DNA from: Flavobacteriaceae bacterium
GTDB taxonomy: Bacteria; Bacteroidota; Bacteroidia; Flavobacteriales; Flavobacteriaceae
Assembly: GCA_015488935.1 (NCBI GenBank)
Contig: WFMU01000329.1
Span: forward strand, 1-5,448
Direction: 5' to 3'
Length of the DNA stretch: 5,448 nucleotides
The notes below the pieces were generated by a model, which was not told the DNA's origin, made no database searches, and was given only the letters and a program-made list of their open reading frames with translations. This document shows positions 1 to 5,448 of the stretch, piece after piece. A program made the translations under genes and the position numbers. Every line of letters starts with the position of its first letter. Positions within the stretch are counted from its first letter, which is position 1.

Positions 1-52
1 ATGCTATTCTTCTCATTAAATTTTATTTTTAATACATCAAAAGTAATTCTTT

Positions 53-835
53 TTAATGAAATAGAAATTGTTTTGTTTTTTTATCAAATGATACGAATTC
101 GGTTTCTACTATTTTTTGCAATTTGTCGTTTTCTATTAATTCTTTTTTATTGCCACAAATAAATTCATTTTCGTGCATTAGCCACAAATCATCTGCTACT
201 TGAATTGCTAATTGCAACTCGTGTGAAGATACTATTATTAGTTTCTTTTTTTGGGAGGTTGTTACAATATCTTTTAACAGTTTAAATATGGTTACTTTAT
301 TATTGATATCTAAATGTGCCGTTGGTTCATCTAATAAAATAATTGGAGTGTCTTGTGCCAATGCTCTGGCTATCATCATTTTTTGATATTGTCCATCGCT
401 TAATTCATCTACTTTTTTGTTTTTTATTGCTGTGATTTTTGTTTTTTCTATTGCCTTTTGGATGATAAAATCATCTTTTTTTGTTAAGGTTCCTATCCAA
501 TTGGTATATACTTGCCTTCCTAATGCAATTAATTCATATACGGTTAAGTTATTTGGTGGAATTCTTTCTGTTAATACAATGCTTACTTTTTTAGATAATT
601 CTACATTGTTATAGGTTTCTATTTTTTGTGAATCGATATAAATATTTCCAGATAATGGGTTTTGTATTTTGGCTATAGTTCGCAATAAGGTAGATTTACC
701 TATTCCATTTTTTCCTAAGAGACAAATTAGTTTAGATTGTTCTACTTTTACATGAATGTTTTTTGCTACTTCTGTTTTTTTCTTTTTGGATGAATATCCA
801 ATACTTAAATTTTCTATTTTTAGTATTTCGCTCAT
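53..835 (-). CDS. ABC transporter ATP-binding protein, FecE/BtuD-type (metal-chelate import)
   Basis: This is the cytoplasmic ATPase of a type II ABC importer for siderophores, heme or cobalamin; it would power the FecCD-type permease encoded two genes upstream. The 260 residues are the usual length. Visible motifs are Walker A GKNGIGKST (residues 41-49), signature LSDGQ (145-149, Asp for the usual second Gly), Walker B IILLDEP (165-171), D-loop AHLD (173-176) and the H-loop His205. The stretch LTVYELIALGRQVYTNW (97-113) is typical of this subfamily. The Q-loop position reads VLTER (87-91), so the usual Gln appears to be Thr89; I recall similar sequences in other Bacteroidota homologues. The ATG start overlaps the stop codon of the upstream lipoprotein gene by 4 bp (ATGA), which implies translational coupling. 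The ORF ends in TAA 52 bp from the window edge. The family call is firm; the substrate is unknown because no binding protein or outer-membrane receptor is in view. Confidence 0.93.
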   Translation of the reverse strand: MSEILKIENLSIGYSSKKKKTEVAKNIHVKVEQSKLICLLGKNGIGKSTLLRTIAKIQNPLSGNIYIDSQKIETYNNVELSKKVSIVLTERIPPNNLTVYELIALGRQVYTNWIGTLTKKDDFIIQKAIEKTKITAIKNKKVDELSDGQYQKMMIARALAQDTPIILLDEPTAHLDINNKVTIFKLLKDIVTTSQKKKLIIVSSHELQLAIQVADDLWLMHENEFICGNKKELIENDKLQKIVETEFVSFDKKTKQFLFH

Positions 836-1200
836 TTTTTACTTTCTATATTGGTATATAGTAGTTTTTTTTGTGTTGCTTTTTTTTCAAAATCTGGACA
901 GGTATTTTTTCCTGTAAATCCACCAAACTCACAAACTACATTTTTATCTTTATCATATACATAGGTTAGTGCATCCGGACATTGATAACAGTTATATACC
1001 ATATACACTTCTTTATCCTTATAGGTATATTGTTCTATTTTTTGTTTGTGAAAGCCTTCCTTTTCAAAATTAGCAACCATCTCTTTTAACCATGTTATTG
1101 TTTTTATTGGATTGGTTTTTTTTTCTTTTGTAGCATCCATTTTATTTGTTTTACAGCTGGTTAAGATAATTAATATACTAATGATTATTATATTTTTCAT
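832..1200 (-). CDS. Small Cys-rich lipoprotein (DUF6970-like) inside the ABC importer operon
   Basis: This is a predicted 122-residue lipoprotein of unknown function. The open frame runs back to 1263, but I choose the ATG at 1200. From there the protein begins MKNIIIISILIILTSC, a textbook signal peptide with lipobox LTSC and lipidated Cys16, and it no longer overlaps the permease gene (26-bp gap). The mature part has a Lys-rich linker (17-33), a WLKEMV segment (37-42), and a core with four Cys: C71 and C74 (CYQC), C90 (VVCEFGG) and C101 (NTCPDF). The order WLKE, Y-kD-kEVY, YDKDKNVVC, GGFTGKNTCPDF resembles, from memory, the DUF6970 family of Bacteroidota; I could not search to confirm this. 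The four Cys could form two disulfides or bind a metal. Its stop overlaps the ATPase start by 4 bp, so it is made with the importer, which suggests a role in uptake of the same ligand. That role is inference. Confidence 0.82.
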   Translation of the reverse strand: MKNIIIISILIILTSCKTNKMDATKEKKTNPIKTITWLKEMVANFEKEGFHKQKIEQYTYKDKEVYMVYNCYQCPDALTYVYDKDKNVVCEFGGFTGKNTCPDFEKKATQKKLLYTNIESKK

Positions 1201-1226
1201 TTTATTATTTTTTGTTATCGTTCTTT

Positions 1227-2285
1227 TTATACTACTATTTTTTGCTTTCTTATTAGCAACCATATTACTATTGGTGCTCCAAAAAGGGAGGTCATGGCAT
1301 TTATTGGCAAGGTATATTCGCTATTTGGTATTTGTGCAATGGTGTCGCTTAGTAACATTACTATTGCTCCTAAAATTAGTGCTGCTGGTAATAATATTTT
1401 ATGGTTAGATGTTTTAAATAGTATTTTTGCTATATGTGGTACTGCCAATCCTACAAATGCTATTGGTCCAGAAAATGCGGTTATTATTCCTGTTAATAAT
1501 GCTGTTGCTATTAAGGTTATATTTCGCGTAAGCTTTATATTTACACCCATACTTTTTGCATAATTTTCTCCTAGTAACAGGCTGTTTAATGGTTTTATTA
1601 TGGTTACTACAAGCAACATTCCAATAAGATAAACGATAAAAAATATGCTTAGTTCTTTCCAACTTAAGTTTCCTAGGCTTCCAAAACTCCAAAATAGGTA
1701 TTGCTGTAATTGTTCGGCGGTGCTAAAATAGGCTAAAACACTTATAATGGCGCTAGTTAAACTTCCAAACATCAGTCCTATGATTAGAATAGACATAGTA
1801 TTTCGTACTTTTTGTGCTACTATCATTACTGTTAATAACACCAAAAATGCACCTATACTTGATGCGAGTGCTAATCCATAATTAGAAAATGCCAATGCGG
1901 TAATATTTGTTCCAAAAAAAGAAGTTCCGAGTACTAATAATGCAACTCCTAAACTGGCTCCAGAGCTTATTCCAAGTATAAATGGTCCTGCAAGTGGATT
2001 TCTAAATAGGGTTTGCATCAGTAAGCCACTTACCGATAATCCGCTTCCTACCATTATGGCGGTTATTGCTTTTGGTAGTCGGTAATCTCTTATAATATAA
2101 TACCATTCTTGCTTACCATCTTCATCGCCAAGCAAACTTAACAACACTTCTTTAAATGGTATGTTTACAGAGCCTAAACTTACATTTAATAGTGTAAATA
2201 ACAATACTACTACAAGCAATAGAAGAAGATATAATGTGTGTTTGTTTTTTTTCAAAATTGATATTGTGTTTTTACGCAATCTCAA
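1227..2285 (-). CDS. FecCD/BtuC-family ABC transporter permease
   Basis: This is the inner-membrane permease of a type II importer for iron-siderophore, heme or cobalamin. At 352 residues it has the normal length for the family, which has about ten transmembrane helices. Hallmarks are RLPK (69-72) and the long conserved block from GSGLSVSGLLMQ (80-91) through FRNPLAGPFILGISSGASLG (94-113). Also present are FSGPIAFVGLAVPHIAK at about 270-287, which includes the coupling-helix region, and the C-terminal LFGAPIVIWLLIRK. The first helix is about residues 18-36. No ATG lies upstream in frame before the stop at about 2316-2318, and the first internal Met (residue 78) lies beyond helix 1. Translation must therefore use a non-ATG codon: TTG at 2285, or TTG at 2279 two codons later. 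It is followed by the lipoprotein and ATPase genes in one operon, and a promoter-like site lies just upstream. The periplasmic binding protein normally paired with it is not in the window. Confidence 0.93.
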   Translation of the reverse strand: MRLRKNTISILKKNKHTLYLLLLLVVVLLFTLLNVSLGSVNIPFKEVLLSLLGDEDGKQEWYYIIRDYRLPKAITAIMVGSGLSVSGLLMQTLFRNPLAGPFILGISSGASLGVALLVLGTSFFGTNITALAFSNYGLALASSIGAFLVLLTVMIVAQKVRNTMSILIIGLMFGSLTSAIISVLAYFSTAEQLQQYLFWSFGSLGNLSWKELSIFFIVYLIGMLLVVTIIKPLNSLLLGENYAKSMGVNIKLTRNITLIATALLTGIITAFSGPIAFVGLAVPHIAKILFKTSNHKILLPAALILGAIVMLLSDTIAQIPNSEYTLPINAMTSLFGAPIVIWLLIRKQKIVV

Positions 2286-2295
2286 AATCTTGAAG

Positions 2296-2325
2296 CGTAA
2301 AGTTATTTTGCAAAGTTACACAAAG
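2296..2325 (-). promoter_or_regulatory. Putative Bacteroidota-type promoter of the ABC importer operon
   Basis: Read on the minus strand, the 51-bp gap between rnhB and the permease contains TAACTTTG at 2318-2311, a perfect match to the Bacteroidota -7 consensus TAnnTTTG. It would place a transcription start about 20 nt before the TTG start codon. A -33 TTG at the expected distance is not convincing: the nearest TTTG upstream is about 26 bp away. The 30-bp segment is nearly repeated upstream of xrtF (3922-3949), with the blocks CTTTGTG, GCAAAA and CTTTACG in the same order, which supports a shared regulatory role. Confidence 0.45.
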
Positions 2326-2336
2326 AAATAAGAAGT

Positions 2337-2942
2337 TTAAATTTCAAAATCAAATTCCAATTGCGTAGGTAATAATCGAAATGTTTTACGATGGTATTTG
2401 GTAGCTCCAAATGCTCGGATTCCGTCTCTATGTTGTTTGGTTGGATATCCTTTGTTTTTATGCCAATAATAATCTGGGAATTCTTTGGCTATTTTTTGCA
2501 TATAATCGTCTCTATACGTTTTTGCCAATACAGATGCTGCTGCGATACTCATAAATTTGGCATCTCCTTTTACAATAGTTTGGTGCGGAATTTTTTTATA
2601 CGCTTTAAATTTATTTCCATCAACGATAATAAATTCTGGACGAACTTTTAATTTATCGATAGATTTATGCATTGCCAAAATAGAAGCATGTAGTATGTTT
2701 ATTTCGTCTATTTTTGCTTCGTGTACATAGGCAACTGCATAAGCTAATGCGTGTTTTTCTATAAATGGTCGTAATTTTTCGCGTTGTTTTTCGGTTAGTT
2801 GCTTGGAATCGTTTAGTAGATCATGTTCAAAGTCTTCTGGTAAAATAACTGCTGCTGCAACTACTGGTCCTGCCAAACAGCCACGTCCTGCTTCATCGGT
2901 TCCTGCTTCTAGTTTGTATTTAGAATATTTATGTTTTAACAT
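2337..2942 (-). CDS. rnhB: Ribonuclease HII
   Basis: RNase HII cuts the RNA strand of RNA-DNA hybrids and removes single ribonucleotides misincorporated in DNA; it is cytoplasmic. The 201 residues are full length. The N-terminal [19 protein letters not shown] block carries the first two catalytic acids, Asp16 and Glu17. The third is Asp108 in IIVDGNK and the fourth Asp127 in VKGDAKF, followed by the invariant [13 protein letters not shown] (133-145). The C-terminal [20 protein letters not shown] is also diagnostic. The ATG at 2942 lies 15 residues before the DEAGRG motif, as expected. The start overlaps the end of the exosortase-associated gene by 14 bp, so the gene is probably translated from the xrtF transcript. 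Nothing suggests loss of function. Confidence 0.98.
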   Translation of the reverse strand: MLKHKYSKYKLEAGTDEAGRGCLAGPVVAAAVILPEDFEHDLLNDSKQLTEKQREKLRPFIEKHALAYAVAYVHEAKIDEINILHASILAMHKSIDKLKVRPEFIIVDGNKFKAYKKIPHQTIVKGDAKFMSIAAASVLAKTYRDDYMQKIAKEFPDYYWHKNKGYPTKQHRDGIRAFGATKYHRKTFRLLPTQLEFDFEI

Positions 2943-3360
2943 GCTGTTTCTGATAATAAAATGCTGGTATTAACAACAGTACAAATATAGGCTGAATTAA
3001 AAATCTTCGCACATAAAAAATAGGTAAATAACTTATACTTTGTGTTTGTAGCATTATATTTAGTAATAAACTTAATACTAACAAGGCAATACCATAAAAT
3101 TGTATGGCAAATTTGAGGTGTTTTTTATCTAAAAATACCAAGTATATAATTCCTAAAGATAAAATGGCATTTAGCACATATCTATATACGATGTTTCCAA
3201 ATAGTTTTAAGGAATCGTATTCTGGCAGTACTTTGTGCAAATAATCATTTTTAAAATAGTGTGTAAACGGATCGTAAAACAAGGTCGTTTCATAAATTCG
3301 TACTGTTATTAATAAAAATACCAATACTAATATTCCTATAATTCGTACAGCTTTATTCAT
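2929..3360 (-). CDS. Exosortase F-associated membrane protein
   Basis: This 143-residue integral membrane protein matches, from memory, the family described as exosortase F system-associated (TIGR04127), found beside xrtF in flavobacteria. Four hydrophobic helices are visible at about residues 5-22, 62-77, 84-104 and 119-136. Conserved-looking patches are LFYDPF-hYFKNDY (27-40) after helix 1, YRYVLN (59-64), and [10 protein letters not shown] (115-124) running into [10 protein letters not shown]. The paired Arg118-Arg119 at a membrane border and the absence of a catalytic triad suggest a helper or scaffold rather than an enzyme, but its function is not known. Its ATG overlaps the xrtF stop by 8 bp (ATGAATAA), and its own 3' end overlaps rnhB by 14 bp, so expression is tightly tied to the exosortase. 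Confidence 0.88.
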   Translation of the reverse strand: MNKAVRIIGILVLVFLLITVRIYETTLFYDPFTHYFKNDYLHKVLPEYDSLKLFGNIVYRYVLNAILSLGIIYLVFLDKKHLKFAIQFYGIALLVLSLLLNIMLQTQSISYLPIFYVRRFLIQPIFVLLLIPAFYYQKQHVKT

Positions 3361-3904
3361 TTTCTAGCTTTTTATAATTAGAAAATTTATTTACCCAAAT
3401 TACCCAAAGTAAAAAAACCATACCATAAATTATGGCTGGAAATATCACACTATGCAATATTTTTTGGTATTTTGGATATTCTAATATTCCTACGGATAGT
3501 ATTGCAATTCTAAAAATATTGGTTACATATATTAGTACACTTCCAAAAATTCCATATACAATAGTGGCTTTTATACTTCCTGCAAATGCAATGATAAATG
3601 CTAAAAACAAAATGATTATACTTACAGAATTACAACCTTCAATAACTCTTGATACATATTTACCATTCACATAAATTTTTAAAGATAATTCATCTTGGTG
3701 CTGTTCTATAAAAGCTTTATATCCTAAAAATTTAATGACATCTGCTGTTTGGTTTGCTACGGTTGTTGTTACTGGCGAACAAGTGTATAAGGTTTTCTTT
3801 TCTTGTGTTTTGTTTAAATAATAGCTATACAATCCTACCATTATCGCATAACTGATAAAAAATTTTATTATAAATTGTAGTAAGGCTTTGTTTTTTCGTA
3901 TCAT
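3353..3904 (-). CDS. xrtF: Exosortase family protein XrtF
   Basis: Exosortases are membrane-embedded transpeptidase-like enzymes that recognise a C-terminal sorting signal on exported proteins and cleave it, usually for transfer to a surface anchor. This 183-residue protein has the short flavobacterial XrtF form (TIGR04128-like, from memory). It has an N-terminal helix (about 11-30), an extracytoplasmic loop (31-86), and several helices from about 94 onward. The expected catalytic residues are all present: Cys91 in EGCNSVSI, Arg132 in NIFRIAIL and His151 in LHSVIFP. The loop before the Cys (LSLKIYVNGKYVSRVIEGC) is also family-like. The ATG at 3904 directly precedes a charged MIRKNK start. No target protein with a sorting signal and no exopolysaccharide genes lie in the window, so the substrate is unknown. 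The gene heads a compact xrtF, associated protein, rnhB set. Confidence 0.92.
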   Translation of the reverse strand: MIRKNKALLQFIIKFFISYAIMVGLYSYYLNKTQEKKTLYTCSPVTTTVANQTADVIKFLGYKAFIEQHQDELSLKIYVNGKYVSRVIEGCNSVSIIILFLAFIIAFAGSIKATIVYGIFGSVLIYVTNIFRIAILSVGILEYPKYQKILHSVIFPAIIYGMVFLLWVIWVNKFSNYKKLENE

Positions 3905-3913
3905 AATTTAACT

Positions 3914-3949
3914 GCAAGATACGTAAAGATTTTTGCTAAATACACAAAG
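3914..3949 (-). promoter_or_regulatory. Putative promoter of the xrtF set
   Basis: On the minus strand, TTTGTG (3948-3943) could serve as the -33 element. TATCTTGC (3921-3914), one base short of the TAnnTTTG pattern, could be the -7 element; the spacing between TTTG and TATC is about 23 bp. The xrtF ATG begins 9 bp after the -7-like box, which is close. An alternative -7 is TATTTAGC further upstream. Most of the segment (3922-3949) is nearly repeated in front of the ABC permease. Tentative, from pattern only. Confidence 0.35.
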
Positions 3950-4001
3950 GTTTTTTAGATTTTTATTAAAAACGTGAATTAGACATAAAATATAATTTAC
4001 A

Positions 4002-4056
4002 GAAATCAAATAAGAGATAATATTTTATACAAAAAAGGTTGCTTTTATTTGATTTC
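4002..4056. repeat. 12-bp perfect inverted repeat with 31-nt spacer
   Basis: GAAATCAAATAA at 4002-4013 is the exact reverse complement of TTATTTGATTTC at 4045-4056. It sits between the ctlX stop (about 36 bp downstream of it on the minus strand) and the xrtF promoter region. As RNA from the ctlX side it could form an AU-rich stem with a long loop. No run of U follows, so it is not a classical intrinsic terminator. It could be a weak 3'-end structure, a two-site operator, or chance in AT-rich DNA. A tiny CCC-AAA-GGG hairpin lies just before it on the minus strand (about 4056-4064). Confidence 0.5.
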
Positions 4057-4091
4057 CCTTTGGGTTTGATGAATTTTATATCGAATTCACC

Positions 4092-5009
4092 TTAAAAAAT
4101 TTCTGCCAACATACAACGTACACTTCCTCCGCCATTTTCTTCTATGGTTTTTACATCGCTTTTTAGTATATCGCCATGTTTTTCTAGAAGTGTTATTTGT
4201 GCTTGGCTTAAACTTTCGTATGCTGTCTCGCTCATTACAATATACTTTTTATCTTTTCCTTGTACTTGCAACATATTTCCAGCAAATTTTGCTACTTGAG
4301 CTTCGCTAATATTAATGATTTCTTTTCCTGATTTTTGTAATACTTTTGCCAAATGTTTTCGTTGTTTTTTATCATCTATCGTTTGTAAGCACACTACGGC
4401 AAATGTTTCTCCTATACTTAGCATTACATTGGTGTGGTAGATTGATTTTCGCTTTCCATTTACTGTCTGATTTGCTCTAAACAATATTGGTGTATATTCT
4501 AAATCTTCGCAAAATTCAATACATAATTCTTCGTTTGTTCTTGGCGATAAAGCACAATATGCAATCATATTTTCTCTATCTAAAACCATACTTCCTGTGC
4601 CTTCTAAAAAATAACCTTCTTCTTCAGCTTCTGTATAATCTATAATATTTTCTATTTTAAATCCTTCTTTTTCTATACTATCTAAAATATCTATTCTTCG
4701 TTCTAACCTTCTATTTTCGGCAAACATTGGATACATACAAACGTTTCCATTTTTATGAAATGAAATCCAGTTATTCGGAAATATGGCATCTGGTGTATCT
4801 GGTTTTTTGGTATCTTCTACTTCAATTACTTTTACGCCTACTTCGGTTAGTTTTTCTACTAATGCGTTAAACTCTTTTAGTGCTTTCGCTTGAATGGTTT
4901 TTGGTAGTGATTTTGTTTTTTTCTGATAATGATTATTTACTGCTGTTTCTTCATTTCTTCTAAAAGAAACTGGTCTTATCATTAGTAAGGTATTTGTTAT
5001 TTGGCTCAT
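4092..5009 (-). CDS. ctlX: Citrulline hydrolase CtlX-type (amidinotransferase superfamily)
   Basis: This predicted cytoplasmic hydrolase is of the guanidino-group modifying (pentein) fold. The family's characterised member in Francisella (CtlX) converts citrulline to ornithine with CO2 and ammonia. The 305 residues are full length. The N-terminus LLMIRPVSFRRNEETAVNNH (8-27) is the hallmark of this subfamily. PDAIFPNNWISF (73-84) carries the substrate-binding Asp74 region. Catalytic candidates are Glu136 in FLEGTGSMVLDR, His192 in YHTNVML and the nucleophile Cys299 in GGGSVRCMLAEIF, seven residues from the C-terminus. The ATG at 5009 overlaps the stop of the upstream HD gene by 4 bp (ATGA), so the two are translationally coupled. 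Related enzymes (arginine deiminase, DDAH) share the fold but not the N-terminal block. The citrulline activity is transferred from the family and not proven for this protein. Confidence 0.92.
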   Translation of the reverse strand: MSQITNTLLMIRPVSFRRNEETAVNNHYQKKTKSLPKTIQAKALKEFNALVEKLTEVGVKVIEVEDTKKPDTPDAIFPNNWISFHKNGNVCMYPMFAENRRLERRIDILDSIEKEGFKIENIIDYTEAEEEGYFLEGTGSMVLDRENMIAYCALSPRTNEELCIEFCEDLEYTPILFRANQTVNGKRKSIYHTNVMLSIGETFAVVCLQTIDDKKQRKHLAKVLQKSGKEIINISEAQVAKFAGNMLQVQGKDKKYIVMSETAYESLSQAQITLLEKHGDILKSDVKTIEENGGGSVRCMLAEIF

Positions 5010-5448
5010 CTTTTTAATGTTTTTATTTCTTCGTTCATATTCTTTCTAGCTTGTTTTTCATACCTGTCAAAGAAATAAGTCGTATGGTAAATCTTTGGTT
5101 TATTTAAAAAACTGTTTAATACTTTAATTCTATTTAAATTATAAATAATGGTAGGAAAAATTGCATATTCTTTTCGTATTTGTGCTACGTAATCAAAATA
5201 GGATTTTTCATCTATTCCTAAAATCGATAAATCGGCATCTACAAAAAAATTTATATCCTTATTCTTATTTTTTTTATGATTTTTTGTTGCAATAATTTGC
5301 TGATAACATTGCTCTATTCTATCCGAACTAATGGACAAACTCGTTAACCTTATTTTTGCAAATTCTGCACTTTTTAATTCATTGTCTTTCTTGTAAATGT
5401 TATATATAATATCGTGATAATATAATGCAAACAACACAATATCCCAAT
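5006..5448 (-). CDS. HD-superfamily metal-dependent phosphohydrolase (COG4339-like), 5'-truncated by window edge
   Basis: The visible 146 C-terminal residues belong to the predicted metal-dependent HD family (COG4339, from memory usually about 200 residues). The true start lies beyond the right edge: the frame is open to the end, and the GTG at 5437 falls inside a conserved hydrophobic helix (WDIVLFALYYHDIIY), so it encodes Val and is not a start. Counting from the first visible residue, the metal-binding His11-Asp12 (YYHD) is followed by NELKSAEFA (22-30). Then come ATKNH with His57, FFVDADLSILG with Asp70 and Asp72 (67-77), an IRKEY motif, and a C-terminal IYHTTYFFDRYEKQARKNMN block typical of the family. 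The missing N-terminus should carry the first His motif. The substrate is not known for the family. The TGA stop overlaps the ctlX start by 4 bp, suggesting co-translation. Confidence 0.88.
   Translation of the reverse strand, partial: WDIVLFALYYHDIIYNIYKKDNELKSAEFAKIRLTSLSISSDRIEQCYQQIIATKNHKKNKNKDINFFVDADLSILGIDEKSYFDYVAQIRKEYAIFPTIIYNLNRIKVLNSFLNKPKIYHTTYFFDRYEKQARKNMNEEIKTLKR

Noticed and set aside
1..16. Possible start of another minus-strand gene (ATG at 16, reading MRRIA) 36 bp after the ATPase stop
   Set aside because: Only five codons are visible before the window edge, too little to tell a gene start from chance.
417..614. Short plus-strand open frame antisense to the ABC ATPase
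   Set aside because: The minus-strand frame contains all ATPase motifs across this interval; the plus-strand translation has no recognisable family features.
1201..1263. Extending the lipoprotein gene to the ATG at 1263
   Set aside because: The added 21 residues are Lys/Asn-rich, overlap the permease gene, and would spoil a clean signal peptide and lipobox that begins at the ATG at 1200.
1112..1408. Plus-strand open frame rich in Leu/Ile/Phe that looks like a membrane protein
   Set aside because: It lies antisense to the lipoprotein and the permease C-terminus; its hydrophobic look comes from the complementary strand of Lys/Asn-rich and Ile/Leu-rich codons in AT-rich DNA.
1414..1692. Second minus-strand frame inside the permease gene
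   Set aside because: It is Asn/Lys/Tyr-rich, out of frame with the clearly conserved FecCD permease, and has no independent start context.
2391..2651. Plus-strand open frame opposite rnhB
   Set aside because: The opposite strand carries the RNase HII C-terminal conserved blocks without interruption; this is a shadow frame.
3432..3674. Plus-strand open frame opposite xrtF
   Set aside because: It is antisense to the exosortase catalytic region and has no independent support.
4031..4046. AAAAG-CAAC-CTTTT hairpin followed by T residues as an intrinsic terminator for ctlX
   Set aside because: The stem is only five pairs with one G-C pair, and the T run is short and part of the stem; too weak to call.
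5435..5437. GTG as the start codon of the HD protein
   Set aside because: The frame stays open upstream to the window edge (codons for W, D, I), and the GTG lies within the conserved helix leading into the YYHD motif, so the gene is truncated by the window.

Overview
The window looks like chromosomal DNA of a member of the Bacteroidota, most likely Flavobacteriia/Flavobacteriaceae. The base composition is clearly AT-rich. No Shine-Dalgarno sequences are visible, and the promoter-like sites are of the TAnnTTTG kind. It carries an exosortase of the XrtF type next to its XrtF-associated membrane protein, a pair I know only from flavobacteria. All eight genes lie on the minus strand, so transcription runs from high to low coordinates. 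Coding density is high: the largest gap is 187 bp and no gene-free stretch exceeds 300 bp.

Layout in transcription order: (1) The 3' part of an HD-superfamily phosphohydrolase (COG4339-like), cut by the right window edge, overlaps by 4 bp (ATGA) the start of a citrullinase-type amidinotransferase-fold hydrolase (CtlX). (2) A 187-bp intergenic region follows. It holds a 12-bp perfect inverted repeat with a 31-nt spacer and a promoter-like segment. (3) Next is a tightly packed set: exosortase xrtF, its associated four-helix membrane protein (8-bp overlap), and rnhB for RNase HII (14-bp overlap). (4) After a 51-bp gap with a second, very similar promoter-like segment comes an ABC importer set: a FecCD/BtuC-type permease, a small Cys-rich lipoprotein (26-bp gap), and a FecE/BtuD-type ATPase (4-bp ATGA overlap).

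Working together: the permease and ATPase form the inner-membrane part of a metal-chelate importer (siderophore, heme or cobalamin; the substrate cannot be read from this window). The binding protein and TonB-dependent receptor it would need are not here. The lipoprotein between them is translationally coupled to the ATPase and may belong to the same uptake system. XrtF and its partner form a membrane-embedded protein-sorting module whose substrate is not visible here. RNase HII is a housekeeping enzyme that seems to ride on the xrtF transcript. CtlX would turn citrulline into ornithine, CO2 and ammonia; why it is coupled to an HD hydrolase is unknown.

I see no mobile element, CRISPR array, tRNA or rRNA. 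The least described parts are the xrtF pair with no visible substrate, the Cys-rich lipoprotein inside the importer operon, and the HD-CtlX coupling.
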